Below are positions 1 to 9,700 of a stretch of DNA of 18,706 nt, piece by piece. Every line of letters starts with the position of its first letter. Within the stretch, counting starts at the first letter, position 1. The stretch comes from Amoebophrya sp. AT5.2 (lineage: Eukaryota; Sar; Dinophyceae; Syndiniales; Amoebophryaceae), in assembly GCA_005223375.1 (NCBI GenBank), contig RXOD01004742.1:1-18706 (forward strand), in the 5' to 3' direction. Made by a program: the position numbers and the translations under genes. Under the pieces are notes generated by a model. That model worked only from the letters and a program-made list of their open reading frames with translations, was not told the DNA's origin and did not search any database.

Positions 1-74
1 GCAAGATTAACATCATCAAAAAAAGAAAAACGTAGAACGCTGTAATTGCCATTTGGACAGTAGTAGTTGCGGCC

Positions 75-190
75 ATGGAACCGCGCGCCGAAAAGGAAGA
101 CCTCGATACAGGCGACAGCCAGGGAAATCCTGTAGCCAGAACAACGAACAATCGGACCATGATGACTCCAGCTTCGTGCAAGGATGTTCC
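75..190 (+). other. Possible alternative first coding exon of the NYN gene
   Basis: An ATG at 75 opens 38 codons of charged sequence beginning MEPRAEKEDLDTGD. It reaches a GTGAGT donor at 191 just before its stop. Splicing to the AG at 226-227 (37-nt intron) or 232-233 (43 nt) joins it in phase 2 to the NYN frame upstream of VALLVDGD. This would replace the N-terminus from ATG 184. An intron this short would be unusual next to the 113-244 nt introns elsewhere in the window, so this is a secondary model. Confidence 0.3.
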
Positions 191-1755
191 GTGAGTTCGT
201 GTCTTCTCTGTGGCGCGGCGCTGGCAGCGCGAGGGTCGTTGTTCCCCGCGGCCCGGCGGGTCTCGCACTGAACCATCGGACGAAGGAGCGGCCGGTCGCG
301 CTGCTCGTGGATGGCGACCACGCGATGCCCTCCCAGCTCGAGCACATCCTCGCGAAATTCCACGAGAGGAAGTTTCACGTGCCGGTCCGCAGGGCCTACT
401 TCGGGCGTGCCGACATCGCAGGGGGGAGGAAATGGACTCAATTTCAGGAAAAACAGACCCCGGGTGAGAAATTCGACCTCATCGTCGTGAAGCGGTGGGG
501 AACGAGCGGGGCAGAGCTGGTAGACAAGAAGCTCTCCATCGACGCGATCCGATTGGGCCTGATGCCTTGTTCCACCCCCACGACTTCGAACAGTAGTTAT
601 CATGGGCCGTACCACGTTGCGGTGATGAGTCGGGACAAGGGCTTCGCGGAGGTGTTTGCCGAGCTGGAGCGGTGTGAGTCGGCGCCAAGGCCGTTCTTTG
701 CAGTGTCCGACGTTGGCACGAAAGTCTTCTTCGAAAAGTTCGGTGCGACGTGGATAGGAGACCGAGCGGTCGGTGCCGACGGAGTTGTCTGCAATGATGT
801 TCATCTTGGGCGAGATGTAGATGACGGCTGCGCAGAAACAGACGAAAATGGAAGCGGAACCCGAAAAAAAATGAAGAAAAAGAGGACGAGAGCGACTTGC
901 TCAAGAACTACAGGAGCGAACATAATCAAATCGGCCGGCGGCGCCAAAAGAACTCCTGCGTCGACACCTCCTCCAACGCATGCTGCGGATGGTGCGCAGC
1001 GGCGAACCGCCGACGAGGCTTCCACCATACTACGTGGATCCTCACCGCGTGTTCACCCCCGACGACCCAGCCATCCTGGTGGCGCAGCGGAGGCAGACGT
1101 GATGAATGCACCTCCGAGGACAGATGAAAAACGACAAGTAGTACACCTACACGACACACAACAACTATCTTTAACTTCTTCGTCGCCGGGCGAGTTGTTC
1201 GAGTCCTTTGGCCGACGATTACAAGAACAAGAGGCTTCACTCGGCTGCGACAATGCCCTACGCTGCCGCATGCGGCGATACGCTGTCGACGCGGGGTGGA
1301 CGACGCGGCCCACATCATCAATCTCCCACCAACAAAGTGATGAACTCTCCGCGCGGCGACGAGGCGAAACGGCTTCCGCTGCTGCTGCTGTTTCCCACGT
1401 GCCGTGGCCGCCGTCACGAACCTCCGAAAACAAAGCACGACCATCGGATGATGAACACAGACGAACTAGTACCTCCTCCTCGCGAGGACACCGACAGCGG
1501 CCGCAACTGCACCGTGTGGTGGGGACGGATGATGGGAGTTGGTTGGTTTACGATGCTGCGAGACCGAGAGCGCAGCGGCAGCGATGTCGTGACGGGGCGG
1601 GAGTATCATCATCTACTTCCGGACAAAAATTTGCCACCTACGAAGATGCCCTACTCGCCGCGGTGACCAAGACAAACGCCAAAAACGCCGCGATCAGGAC
1701 CACGAAAACAGCTGTGGGAAGGCCAAGAAAGAAAGTGAGTAGGTGTAGGAAATAG
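184..1755 (+). CDS. NYN-domain (LabA/DUF88-like, PIN-like fold) protein with long disordered basic tail
   Basis: Residues about 37-192 match the NYN pattern. A hydrophobic strand ends in VDGD (D43, D45). It is followed by a helix, then KKLSIDAIRLGL (D120), then the strand YHVAVMSRDKGF (D151), then the strand RPFFAVSD, and finally an FEKFGATWIG segment. NYN proteins are PIN-like, metal-dependent nucleases or RNA-binding proteins, so an RNA-related role is inferred. Two usual positions differ: VDGDN reads VDGDH, and the second Asp of SGDxDF is Gly, so activity may be reduced. Residues 200-523 are low complexity (Ser, Arg, Thr) with a basic KKMKKKRTR cluster and a terminal GRPRKK, which resembles an AT-hook or nuclear signal. 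ATG 184 is the first start after in-frame stops. An upstream coding exon (75-190) is possible. A GTGAGT donor at 1735, in phase 0 just before the stop, leaves open a further 3' exon. The domain call is fairly secure; the tail and both ends are not. Confidence 0.68.
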   Translation: MFREFVSSLWRGAGSARVVVPRGPAGLALNHRTKERPVALLVDGDHAMPSQLEHILAKFHERKFHVPVRRAYFGRADIAGGRKWTQFQEKQTPGEKFDLIVVKRWGTSGAELVDKKLSIDAIRLGLMPCSTPTTSNSSYHGPYHVAVMSRDKGFAEVFAELERCESAPRPFFAVSDVGTKVFFEKFGATWIGDRAVGADGVVCNDVHLGRDVDDGCAETDENGSGTRKKMKKKRTRATCSRTTGANIIKSAGGAKRTPASTPPPTHAADGAQRRTADEASTILRGSSPRVHPRRPSHPGGAAEADVMNAPPRTDEKRQVVHLHDTQQLSLTSSSPGELFESFGRRLQEQEASLGCDNALRCRMRRYAVDAGWTTRPTSSISHQQSDELSARRRGETASAAAAVSHVPWPPSRTSENKARPSDDEHRRTSTSSSRGHRQRPQLHRVVGTDDGSWLVYDAARPRAQRQRCRDGAGVSSSTSGQKFATYEDALLAAVTKTNAKNAAIRTTKTAVGRPRKKVSRCRK

Positions 1756-1934
1756 CATCGAGTATGAGTCTGTGCCTCACACCAGCCGCGAGGGTTTCTT
1801 GTTCTTCCTCGCCTTTTGTCCATAGTAGCTATTGACATTGTCCAACAAACATGCAGAGGTACCAGGACGATAGGGACGCTTATCTCTCATAGTTAGATTA
1901 CTTCCATTCCGGGGGTACGAATCCTGGGTGGCAA

Positions 1935-1971
1935 ATACTTCAGAAAAACTTTTGAAAAACTTTGAAAAACC
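1935..1971. repeat. A-rich CTTTGAAAAA tandem tract
   Basis: Two consecutive copies of a CTTT(T)GAAAAA unit lie here. The same unit recurs four times at 13488-13533 inside the fold-back element. The tract may be a remnant of the same repeat family, or simple A-rich sequence. Confidence 0.4.
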
Positions 1972-3251
1972 AAATATCTGCACTACTCCTCTTCACCTGA
2001 AAAACATACTTCAGAAGAAACCAAAGCCACTGCGAGGAACCGGGCAAAAAAACGCGGAAACGAAAGTGAATGCGCTTGCGAGAAGTCCGGCGGACGAACG
2101 TTTTCTGGAAAAATCCGCCGCTGCCTCCGATCAGGGAAAAAAGCATACTTTTAGAAATTTTTTCTGGTGCCCGTATTCTGCGAAAAAAAGTCACTTATTA
2201 TCTTATTCTCCTGTCATGCGATCGCCTGGAAATCGAAGAGATATCGAAAAATTTTCGAGGTCCTCACTGTGATGCTCGCCATCCCGTCAACCATAAACAA
2301 TCAGGTATGGCAAAAATGGACGGAGGAAGCTTCGCAGAGGAGTTCCAGAGTGCGACTGCTACAGCCTCAGCAGCGTGGCTGGTCGCGAACGACGTGTGGG
2401 CTTGGAGTTCATGCTTGCTCACCTAGGGGAGTCAGTTGATCGATTGGAGAAATTGCCATGCAGAAAGGGCGGCCTTTCTCTGTTGTTGTGCGTTGAAATG
2501 ATAGGGAGATGCTTGGGAAGATACTACTTGGAAAAAACGAAAAGGCTAAAGCTAGAACGAAATGGGCAGCACTTTGAAAGCAATCGATATTAGAAGCAAA
2601 GAAACAAGCGTCCGCACAGCCAGCGCGTGGTGAGAGGTTCGATGGAAGGATTGCCGTCGTGTTCTACTCTGAGGCAAGGCAGCGACTTTTGGGCTTGCGG
2701 GCTTCGTTTGATCTTGAAAGAATGGCGGATGCTTGGTTGCGCAACCCCATTCGTTCGTCGGTTTGAAGCTAGCCACTATCTATGTAGAAACACACTTACA
2801 GAACGCACCCACTTCGTCGCGCGCGTTTGTTTCATGTCGATCACATGGTTGGCGCAGAGGGTATCGATGAGGGGTTTCGCGATAATCATGACGCGCACAC
2901 GGGCGGAACGAATTGAGTATGCGTACTTACGCGCTCGCTGCTTGTGGCTGAAGGAGCTCTCACTTATCCACTTCATGGCATCGCTTCAGTTCTGTATGCT
3001 AATTTAAGTAGGGAGAAACGATTCGACGCACCCGCACGTCACTAGGTAATCGCTATCCAAGTGCAGGCGCAAGTAGAAGTAGATGCTATGCGTGTTCATT
3101 GCAAGTCGTTGTAGTTTGCTTGAGAAGGGCAGCCCCATGCTATGTAAGTATTAAGAACTGGTCAGGATCAGCAAGGCCCCAAGATCTTGCACGCAATCAA
3201 TCGGAAAAGCAAACAAGCGGCGCCCGGAGGTACAAAGATATAGGCGAAGAT

Positions 3252-3292
3252 GGTCGGAGGTAGACAGAGAGTCATAGGTCGGAGGTAGACAG
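3252..3292. repeat. Two direct copies of GGTCGGAGGTAGACAG, 25 bp apart
   Basis: Exact 16-bp copies lie at 3252-3267 and 3277-3292, ending 6 bp before the start codon at 3299. They probably sit in the 5' leader. They may be a recent local duplication or a binding site; nothing in the sequence decides. Confidence 0.7.
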
Positions 3293-3298
3293 TCAGAG

Positions 3299-5740
3299 AT
3301 GGACGATATTATAAATATGGCCTCTTCATCCTCTTTGCGTCCGGCTGGACTGCCGAGCGCAAAATCCGTCGCCAAGAAACGGCCGCAGTCCGCGACGAGT
3401 GCCCTCGACCAGGCCACTCTAGACATGGTGCTCCGGAGTCGCGGCAAAACCGCCGCGCAACTAGCCAGGGCAGCTTCTTTGCAAAATCCGTCGGCGAGCT
3501 TCGGATATGAGGATGTTGCGGAAGCCGGCGCGTCGAAGGCGGCGAAATGTCAGAAAGGGCCTGCCGGCCAGTCGTTTCCAAAGGCTGCAGGAAATTCGAT
3601 CGAGCGCTCCGATCGTGTCGCAGCCGACTCGAAGCACAAGGAGAAGAATAAGATGCTGCCCCCGCGTCACGTCCCTCCTCGTACCGCTGCGAGCAACCAA
3701 GCCATTTTCCATGCCGCAGCGCGCAACTTCCGCCATCTAGCAGCAGTGCCGAACAAGCGGCACTCCCTCATCAGTGATTCTCCCGCGTCGTGGGTGACTA
3801 CGGGCCCTACTTGGGTCGAGCGCCAAATCCCACGACGAGACGGCCAGCTCGGTTTCGAAATGACCTACGTGCAGAGACAAACCAAGGAGGTCCGCTTACC
3901 GAGCGGTCTGCTGCACAAGGCCGGCAGTCGCCCAATCCCGGAGCAGGGCCACACCTGGGCTGCATTTCTGAAAAGCAAACACGGCGAGCACTTGCAGGGC
4001 GTGCATGTGCAAGTGCAACATCCTGTCGCTCATGACGACGCCAACCCCATTCGCGGCCAAAGCCCGAAGCGCGGCTTCATGTTTCAGCTTCTGGACAATC
4101 GCAGCGACGAGGAGGTGGCCGCTGCCCACTCGATCCCGGTGGAATCGATTCCATTTCCAGAGGGTGTGGACCTCTCGCATTGGGCGGAGATTGAGCGGGA
4201 GAATCCTGGGTACCTGAAAATAGCCTCTGAAGCGCTACTCTACTCCAAGGACCTATACCTCGACTCACCGCCGAACCCTTCCATCAAGCACGAGCCACCG
4301 GAGCCAACGCCTGACTCGGATCCGAGGTGCTCCAGGCAGCTTTGTGCGTCACCTTACCGCACACCAGACAGCATCAGCGGAGAACTTCCGTCCAAGTTTC
4401 AGTTTGTCGACGACGGAGCTTTGCGCCCCTGGGACGGTCTTTCCTGCCACGACTTCGACCGGGAGTCGGAAGTGCTGCCGCTGTCTCCACCCAAAGGCGG
4501 GTGGCCGAAAAATATGTGCTGCAAAGTGGAACACGTGGACGCGGTGAATGTGAGTCCAGTGCTGCCACTGAATCGCACACAAACGGGCCACAGCGTCGCG
4601 GAGCTTGCTGCGAGTTCGGGGTTTTCCGCTGAGAATGCAGAACTCGCCGCCACCGGTGACGCGGAAGCAGAAGCAAACAGCAACGAAGCCGTCGCACTGG
4701 ACCGGGGGGGGCGACGCGGTTCAGTTGGCAGCTGTTCAGCGCGTCAGCGTCTGGGGGAAGAGGTGCTGTCTGTCCCGAACGCCGGCGAGGGTTCAGAACT
4801 ACGCGACGCAGGGGCAGAGCAACTGCAGCCCGACCAGGAGGCGCTCCTGCGTTCCAGCGAGAACGATCTCAAGGTCGAGCTGCGAGCGGGCAGTGCGGAC
4901 GCGGGCACGTCTTCTAGCCGTCGCAGACACAGGGCCGCGGAAATAGCTTTGGCCTACAATGAGGAACGCGAAAAAGAAAAGGAGAGCAAATGGGAAGAAC
5001 TCATCACGGTGCTGGATGAGTATGAGGCGGCGAAAGAAGAATCCAAAAAATTGGGGCGAAAGAAGGTGAGCACCTTCGAAAAAGACGGACCGGCGAAAAC
5101 GCTCGCAAGACTGCGGAAGGAATTCGAAGCAGCTAAGGCCAACGTTAACGTTCTGAGAAACCGAAAGAACCGCCTGACAAATAGAATCCTCTACTTGACT
5201 TCTTCGGAGGCGTGGGTGACGTCGTGGGATCCTCGCGTGCTGGCGGATTTGGAAGAAGAACTTGGCCCAGAGCCCGATGTTGCAGCGAGCGAATCGGCGC
5301 AGACACTCGAGCAGTCCCTGGCGGGGGGAGCAGCAGCTGCAGCCGTCGCGAGCGACCGCGCCGATCTGGGACGAGCGGGACGGCGGGATTCAGTGGACAG
5401 CTTGGACGCTCTGTTCCAGGAGCCGGAAAAGGACTCTGGCGTTATGCGGATTCCAGAAATGGGAAGCTACTTCGACGCGTTTGGCAATTCCGTGGGGGAT
5501 CACTATTATATGCAGGAGCAGGAAGCAGAACTGATCCCCGAACTGATGGAAGCGGAACTTCGGGGCCCCGGCGCGAATGAAATGGCGCTGCATCCGGTCA
5601 GCGCGGTCGCCCAAAATCCGAAAACCGAAAAGAAGGGGAGCACGAAGAAGCATGTGGACGCAAGGAAAGCGAAAGCGAAAAAGAGCAAGGGCAAGAAGCT
5701 TAAAGTTGATATGGACATGGAGGATGACCTCCTAGCCTAG
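3299..5740 (+). CDS. Orphan 813-residue protein: coiled coil, Lys-rich tail, C-terminal DMEDDLLA
   Basis: I do not recognise this protein. ATG 3299 is the first start after an in-frame stop, and a second Met follows at 3317. The order is: an Ala/Ser-rich N-terminus (residues 1-120); a more globular-looking stretch of mixed hydrophobic and charged residues (about 150-330); Pro/Ser and acidic linkers (about 330-535); and a charged helical region (about 540-635, including EEREKEKESKWEELITVLDE) predicted by eye as a coiled coil. Then come DSVDSLDALF (697-706), a Lys/Ala-rich segment (about 774-802) that may be a nuclear signal, and the final DMEDDLLA. There is no signal peptide or membrane segment. 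The 2.4-kb frame is uninterrupted and needs no intron. The acidic motif and the DSxDSLxALF motif recur in the gene at 11392-13020. The function is unknown; a nuclear scaffold or regulatory protein is a guess from composition. Confidence 0.8.
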   Translation: MDDIINMASSSSLRPAGLPSAKSVAKKRPQSATSALDQATLDMVLRSRGKTAAQLARAASLQNPSASFGYEDVAEAGASKAAKCQKGPAGQSFPKAAGNSIERSDRVAADSKHKEKNKMLPPRHVPPRTAASNQAIFHAAARNFRHLAAVPNKRHSLISDSPASWVTTGPTWVERQIPRRDGQLGFEMTYVQRQTKEVRLPSGLLHKAGSRPIPEQGHTWAAFLKSKHGEHLQGVHVQVQHPVAHDDANPIRGQSPKRGFMFQLLDNRSDEEVAAAHSIPVESIPFPEGVDLSHWAEIERENPGYLKIASEALLYSKDLYLDSPPNPSIKHEPPEPTPDSDPRCSRQLCASPYRTPDSISGELPSKFQFVDDGALRPWDGLSCHDFDRESEVLPLSPPKGGWPKNMCCKVEHVDAVNVSPVLPLNRTQTGHSVAELAASSGFSAENAELAATGDAEAEANSNEAVALDRGGRRGSVGSCSARQRLGEEVLSVPNAGEGSELRDAGAEQLQPDQEALLRSSENDLKVELRAGSADAGTSSSRRRHRAAEIALAYNEEREKEKESKWEELITVLDEYEAAKEESKKLGRKKVSTFEKDGPAKTLARLRKEFEAAKANVNVLRNRKNRLTNRILYLTSSEAWVTSWDPRVLADLEEELGPEPDVAASESAQTLEQSLAGGAAAAAVASDRADLGRAGRRDSVDSLDALFQEPEKDSGVMRIPEMGSYFDAFGNSVGDHYYMQEQEAELIPELMEAELRGPGANEMALHPVSAVAQNPKTEKKGSTKKHVDARKAKAKKSKGKKLKVDMDMEDDLLA
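5387..5416 (+). other. DSVDSLDALF motif
   Basis: This encodes residues 697-706 of the 813-residue protein. A closely similar DSDSLAALF sits at about 11683-11709 in the neighbouring gene, directly after its DMEDDLLA copy. The short Ser/Asp-rich motif ending in a hydrophobic ALF could be a phosphorylated binding peptide, which is inferred. Confidence 0.55.
5712..5737 (+). repeat. DMEDDLLA-encoding 26-mer, copy 1 (C-terminus)
   Basis: This stretch differs at only 2 of 26 positions from 11651-11676, and both differences are at third codon positions. Both copies are read in frame as the same acidic peptide. Here it is the extreme C-terminus, followed at once by the stop codon. Confidence 0.75.
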
Positions 5741-6396
5741 GTGACGGGGGGGGCTAGATAGTTGTAGTGGATCCGCGGCTGAAGCGTTCTGAAAACTTAC
5801 GCGCGTGTCCCGTCAATATTGTTTTTGAAGTTTTTGCGCTTGAGTCAGAATGGGCTGCGAGGGAGTCCGACGCTCCCGACGAGATGCAAGCTCAGCTCCA
5901 ACGACGACTCACAGACTTAGCTAATCAACATAAAATGTAAGCAATGCTCGCAAGAACCAGATACTTACGAAGGTTGATAGATTTACTCACAGACTGTGAC
6001 TGCAAAAAAAAATTGAGCCATCGCCTCTGAGTTTCATACTGATCGATCTGCGGCGCCGCAAATGAACGACAAGGAAGCTGTGCGAAGGTGTGGGATAGAT
6101 TGATAGTGACAGGCTTGCTCTCCAGAGTTGGGGGCGGAAGCTCAGCATCTGAAGACTGCATGTATAAATAACAAAGCGTTTGCTGGATCCATGTACATCG
6201 ACCGAAGACTTGCCGCGCTGTGCATGCAGCACGTGCGAAGATGAGAGCGGCATGCTTTCGCAGATGAGGCGTGGCGGGGAGGCAGCTTTGCGTCTTGGTA
6301 TTATTGTCTGACAGGGCGCGAGTGGCTTGCTTCACTGCGGATACATATGCCGCCAGGAGTCTTTGAGAAGGGACCTAGCAGAAGATCGAAGATCCG

Positions 6397-6500
6397 TCCG
6401 ATAGAGACCTCCGGCGCGCTATCACATGATCCGTCGAACTATCTTTCTAGAGACCTCCGATAGAGACTTTACGTGATCCGATAGAGACCTCCGATAGTGA
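6397..6500. repeat. Degenerate repeats of CCGATAGAGACCTCCG with CATGATCCG spacers
   Basis: The unit (C)GATAGAGACCTCCG appears at 6397-6412 and 6478-6493, with a shortened copy at 6448-6459. The copies are interspersed with (A/G)TGATCCG at about 6427 and 6473 and a variant at about 6524. The array is imperfect, noncoding, and about 300 bp upstream of the large gene. Confidence 0.55.
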
Positions 6501-6581
6501 TACAGACTTCGACTTCCGTACTACATGATCGAAGGAACTAGAAAAGCGCGCAGAGCCTCGAAATAAAGCACCGTCTCCGGC

Positions 6582-6596
6582 GCGGCGCAGCGCCGC
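6582..6596. repeat. Perfect GC-rich hairpin
   Basis: Seven-base arms (GCGGCGC / GCGCCGC) surround a single A. The surrounding 6570-6660 is dominated by the same GGCGCAGCGC-type words, so this may be structured leader sequence or simple GC repeat. Confidence 0.55.
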
Positions 6597-6790
6597 CCGG
6601 CGCAAATTAGAAGGCAGCACTCCGGCGCAGCGCAGCCGCGGGGAGCTGCGACGACGCGTCGACCGCGCGGGACTTATTGCACGCACTTCGATGGCAGGCA
6701 GAGGAAACGATAACGAAAGAAACCGCTGGCACAACATTCGAGAGCACTCAAAAATCTTCGGGACAAACATTCCAACTCGTTTGCCTCCTC

Positions 6791-9700
6791 ATGTGCCTCT
6801 GCCGTCACTTCGCAGCCGGCACCGACGAGAACAAACCTCCGGAAAGAAAGGATTCGAAGCAGCGGATGACTGCGCCGTCTCTCCACGACCTGCTCCTCCA
6901 AGCCTTGCGAAAGCTCCAACGCCTCGTCTTCGTCTTCGCCTTCGCCTTCCACAGCCACGGCTTCGCCTTCGGTGAAGGTTTCCAGGGCGCTGGTTTCCAG
7001 GGCGCTGGTTTCCAGGGCGCTGGTGCTTCGGTCTCTTCTGCAGCTCCTGACGCGCTGCTTCGCAAAGTCGAACGGGTACGAGAGCAGCTGTGGATTGAAA
7101 GACTTGCTGAGGCGACCGCGCTGCGCACGAAGCTCAAAATGGAAGCGTGGGACGCGGGCGTCGAAATTGAGCACATCACTCAAACTGACCACGAGCACCT
7201 CCTGCTACAAATAGCGGACGCGGTGGCGAGGGGGGCTCTCGGTGAGAAGATGAAGCTGCTTGATCGTCTCAGTAGGTCGCGCGTGATATCCGATCGCGAT
7301 TGGGTCGCTCGACTTGCCGAGAATGAAGACGGACGCGCGCCGCGGGAACGACCCTCCGGCTTCGGCGGACCGGCTCTCAACCCCGACGACGTATCGGAGG
7401 ACGAGTCAGAAGATGGGGGGACACGAGCATGCTGGCGCAGAAAAAAACGAGGGGAGAAACGGAGTCTCGACGACATCGCGGCGGACGAGATGGACAAGAT
7501 ACGCAAGGAACAGGAGGACTTTGCCGCGCACGTCGCGCCGGACCTCGACAGCGACGTCCTACGCCGTCGGCGCACAGCAGCCGTGCTGCCCGAGGCGGTC
7601 AAAGAGCATGTCAAGAAGGAAATTCAGGACGCCTGGCGCAACAACTCCATCCCGGTCCTCAGGTTGGAAATAGACGCCACGAACCTGGGCGTGCTCTTGG
7701 CTTCGCCTCTTTCGCGCGAAGTATTAAAGGGCAAAGTCGGCGGCGGCCGCACGGTCCTGGACCCCAGTAGCAAATTCTTATGTGGACTATCGTCGACGCA
7801 AGTCCTCGAGGAAACAGCGCCGGGCGTTTGGCAAGCGTCGGAAAGGATTGTCGCACCACTACCTGCTGCGGTTTTACCGAGCGAGCCGAAACATGGGCTC
7901 GATGGTCCCGAGGACACTGGAGAAGAAAGGGCCAGCAAGCTGCGCGGGGCAGAAACTGGGAAAATAGTACGCGTCGCCTTGGAGGCGTTTAAGCCACTTC
8001 TTCACCTCATCTTCAATTTACCACCAGTAGAACCGAGCGGCGTTAACCATCCTGCGATGAAATCACGCGATAACCGCGTGTTGATTATTGAGATGATGGG
8101 CGATTCGGGCGGATCGGCGATAGGAGTACAACGCCAGAGCCTTTCTTCAATCAACTTATGGGCCCAGGCGGCCCCGTACCCCGTCTACACGCTACCGGGG
8201 TTTTGCACCGAGCACTGGGGACAGACGCTCGGGCGCGAGACGTCAAAACCGTTGCGTGACACTATGGCGCCGTTGGCAAAAGTGAAAAAGGAGGAGCAGG
8301 AGGAGGCAGCGGCGAAGGCAGCGGCGAAGGCAGCGGCGAAGGCAGGACAGGCAGGGGGCAAGGCAGCAAACGGAAAAGGAAAAGCAGGGCCGAAGGCGAA
8401 GGGGAAGGCGAAGCAGCAGTCGAGGAAAAACCAGAAGGCCAACCACAGCCAAGAGCTTGGCAGGCTGCAGCTGCTACAGGATGCGCAGTACATCGATCGT
8501 GACGCAGACATCAGACCAAACCCCAACGTCCCTCTCCTAGAGCGCCAAGACGACCTTGATCCAAACGCCGGGGACCCACTTGCCGGAGGTTTCAGCTGGG
8601 GAGACGAAGACGAGCCTCTAGAGGCAGACGAGAACGCGAACGAGGGCGAGGGGGCTGATGGAGCGAGTGACCCACTAGGGGGACAGCATAACCAGGCCGA
8701 GGGCGAAGGTCTTGCTGGAGACGACAAGAAGAAGGAGAAAAAAAAGAAGTCGCGGGATAAGGAGTATTACTCCCAGTACTCCTTCTGCTTGAGCCGATTG
8801 GTGAACCACCAAAGGAGGAACTTTATGCTGACCCTGAAGAATCGGGTCGAAGCCGCGAAGCCCCACCTCGTCGAGATTTGGGGGGAAAGCCGACGGAGCG
8901 AGTTTTATCAGCTGCGGGACGAGCTAACTGATCTCCTCATCTTGCATCAGCTCTGGGATGCCAAGAACGGGAAAATCCATTACTGCTTCAAGGACGGGAA
9001 GTTGATCATCGAGGCGAAGCCGGAGGATGATGCACCAGTAGCGGCTGTTGTGGACGAACTGCTTTGCTTGCTACCAGCTGTGCGCCCTGGAAGTGATACG
9101 AGGTGGTTTAGCATTGGCGAAAACAGTAAGCTGGGGGTCGGCTTCGCATTATTGAATAAAATTTTCAAAGGCGTCCAGCTCGGCGGGGTGCACGTTGGGG
9201 GAGGTGACTACACCCCGGCGGCATTCAGCACTGCGGCTGGATCGACGACGACCGCGGTCGACTGGGGCGTGCTTAGTCATTCCGTCGTCATCGCTGAAAA
9301 GGCCGCCACCGCCCTGAGCGCGTCTACGTACAAAACCGCAAAAGTGGAGCGGCGCAGCATCGACTTGAACAAGACCGAAGATACACGGTTGCGGCAACGG
9401 GCGGAGAAGTTTGCAAAAGTGTCGGTCGAGTCGCTCACGCGGTTTGCGCCCCGCCAGTGGGACAAGGACGTTTCTAAAATTTTGGACGACAACGTCGAAG
9501 GCCTCGAGTATCATCGTCAGATGAGGACGCACGGGCTGGCGGCGGTTTTGCGCGGGAAGGCTGGCCAGCTGTGGCGATTTGGACGCGAAGAAGCGCGCCA
9601 GGAGATGTTCCGGTGGATCCTTTCCGAGCTGCAGCGGGTGGATCCGGATCGGGCCAATTTTTCGGCGCGCGCGGACAAGTTGCACGAGATAATCCATCAG

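Larger units (their letters stand above)
1756..3298. other. Gap without a supported gene; possible 5' leader of the next gene
   Basis: The ORFs here are short, and several begin at non-ATG codons. None has convincing protein character. The stretch 1935-2017 is A-rich, with ATACTTCAGAA at 1935 and 2007 around a CTTTTGAAAAACTTTGAAAAA tract. A strong GTAAGT donor at 3144 could start a 5'-leader intron of the gene at 3299, but no acceptor is decisive. No promoter or polyadenylation signal can be assigned. Confidence 0.5.
5741..6790. other. Gap between the two large genes
   Basis: There is no convincing + strand gene. The region starts with a G8 run just after the stop at 5740. A TATAAATA occurs at 6163-6170, but it lies more than 600 bp before the next start and is not clearly a promoter. 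Degenerate repeats (6397-6500) and a perfect GC hairpin (6582-6596) precede the next gene. A minus-strand frame at 5925-6335 is weak. Confidence 0.5.

Noticed and set aside
674..703. 30-nt GTGAGT...TTTGCAG interval in the NYN domain
   Set aside because: Removing it would delete the strand RPFFAVSD that the NYN fold needs at this place.
16..804. 262-codon minus-strand frame
   Set aside because: It is a shadow of the NYN-coding sequence, whose + strand translation shows recognisable motifs; this frame shows none.
2627..3007. 126-codon frame in the first large gap
   Set aside because: Non-ATG start, unusual composition for this genome's proteins, and no domain; probably chance.
4920..5200. bZIP domain in the 813-residue protein
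   Set aside because: Basic and heptad-like residues occur, but the basic-region signature (N-x-x-A-A-x-x-S/C-R) and regular leucine spacing are absent; a generic coiled coil fits better.
6163..6170. TATAAATA as a promoter of the large gene
   Set aside because: It lies more than 600 bp before the first in-frame ATG, with nothing else to place a transcription start.
5925..6335. 136-codon minus-strand frame with a GTAAGTAT donor near its 3' end
   Set aside because: Any continuation on the minus strand would run into the antisense of the 813-residue gene, and no partner exon was found.
8099..8116. GDSGGS string in the large orphan, resembling the trypsin-family active-site motif
   Set aside because: No matching His or Asp motifs, no signal peptide and no protease fold context; likely chance.
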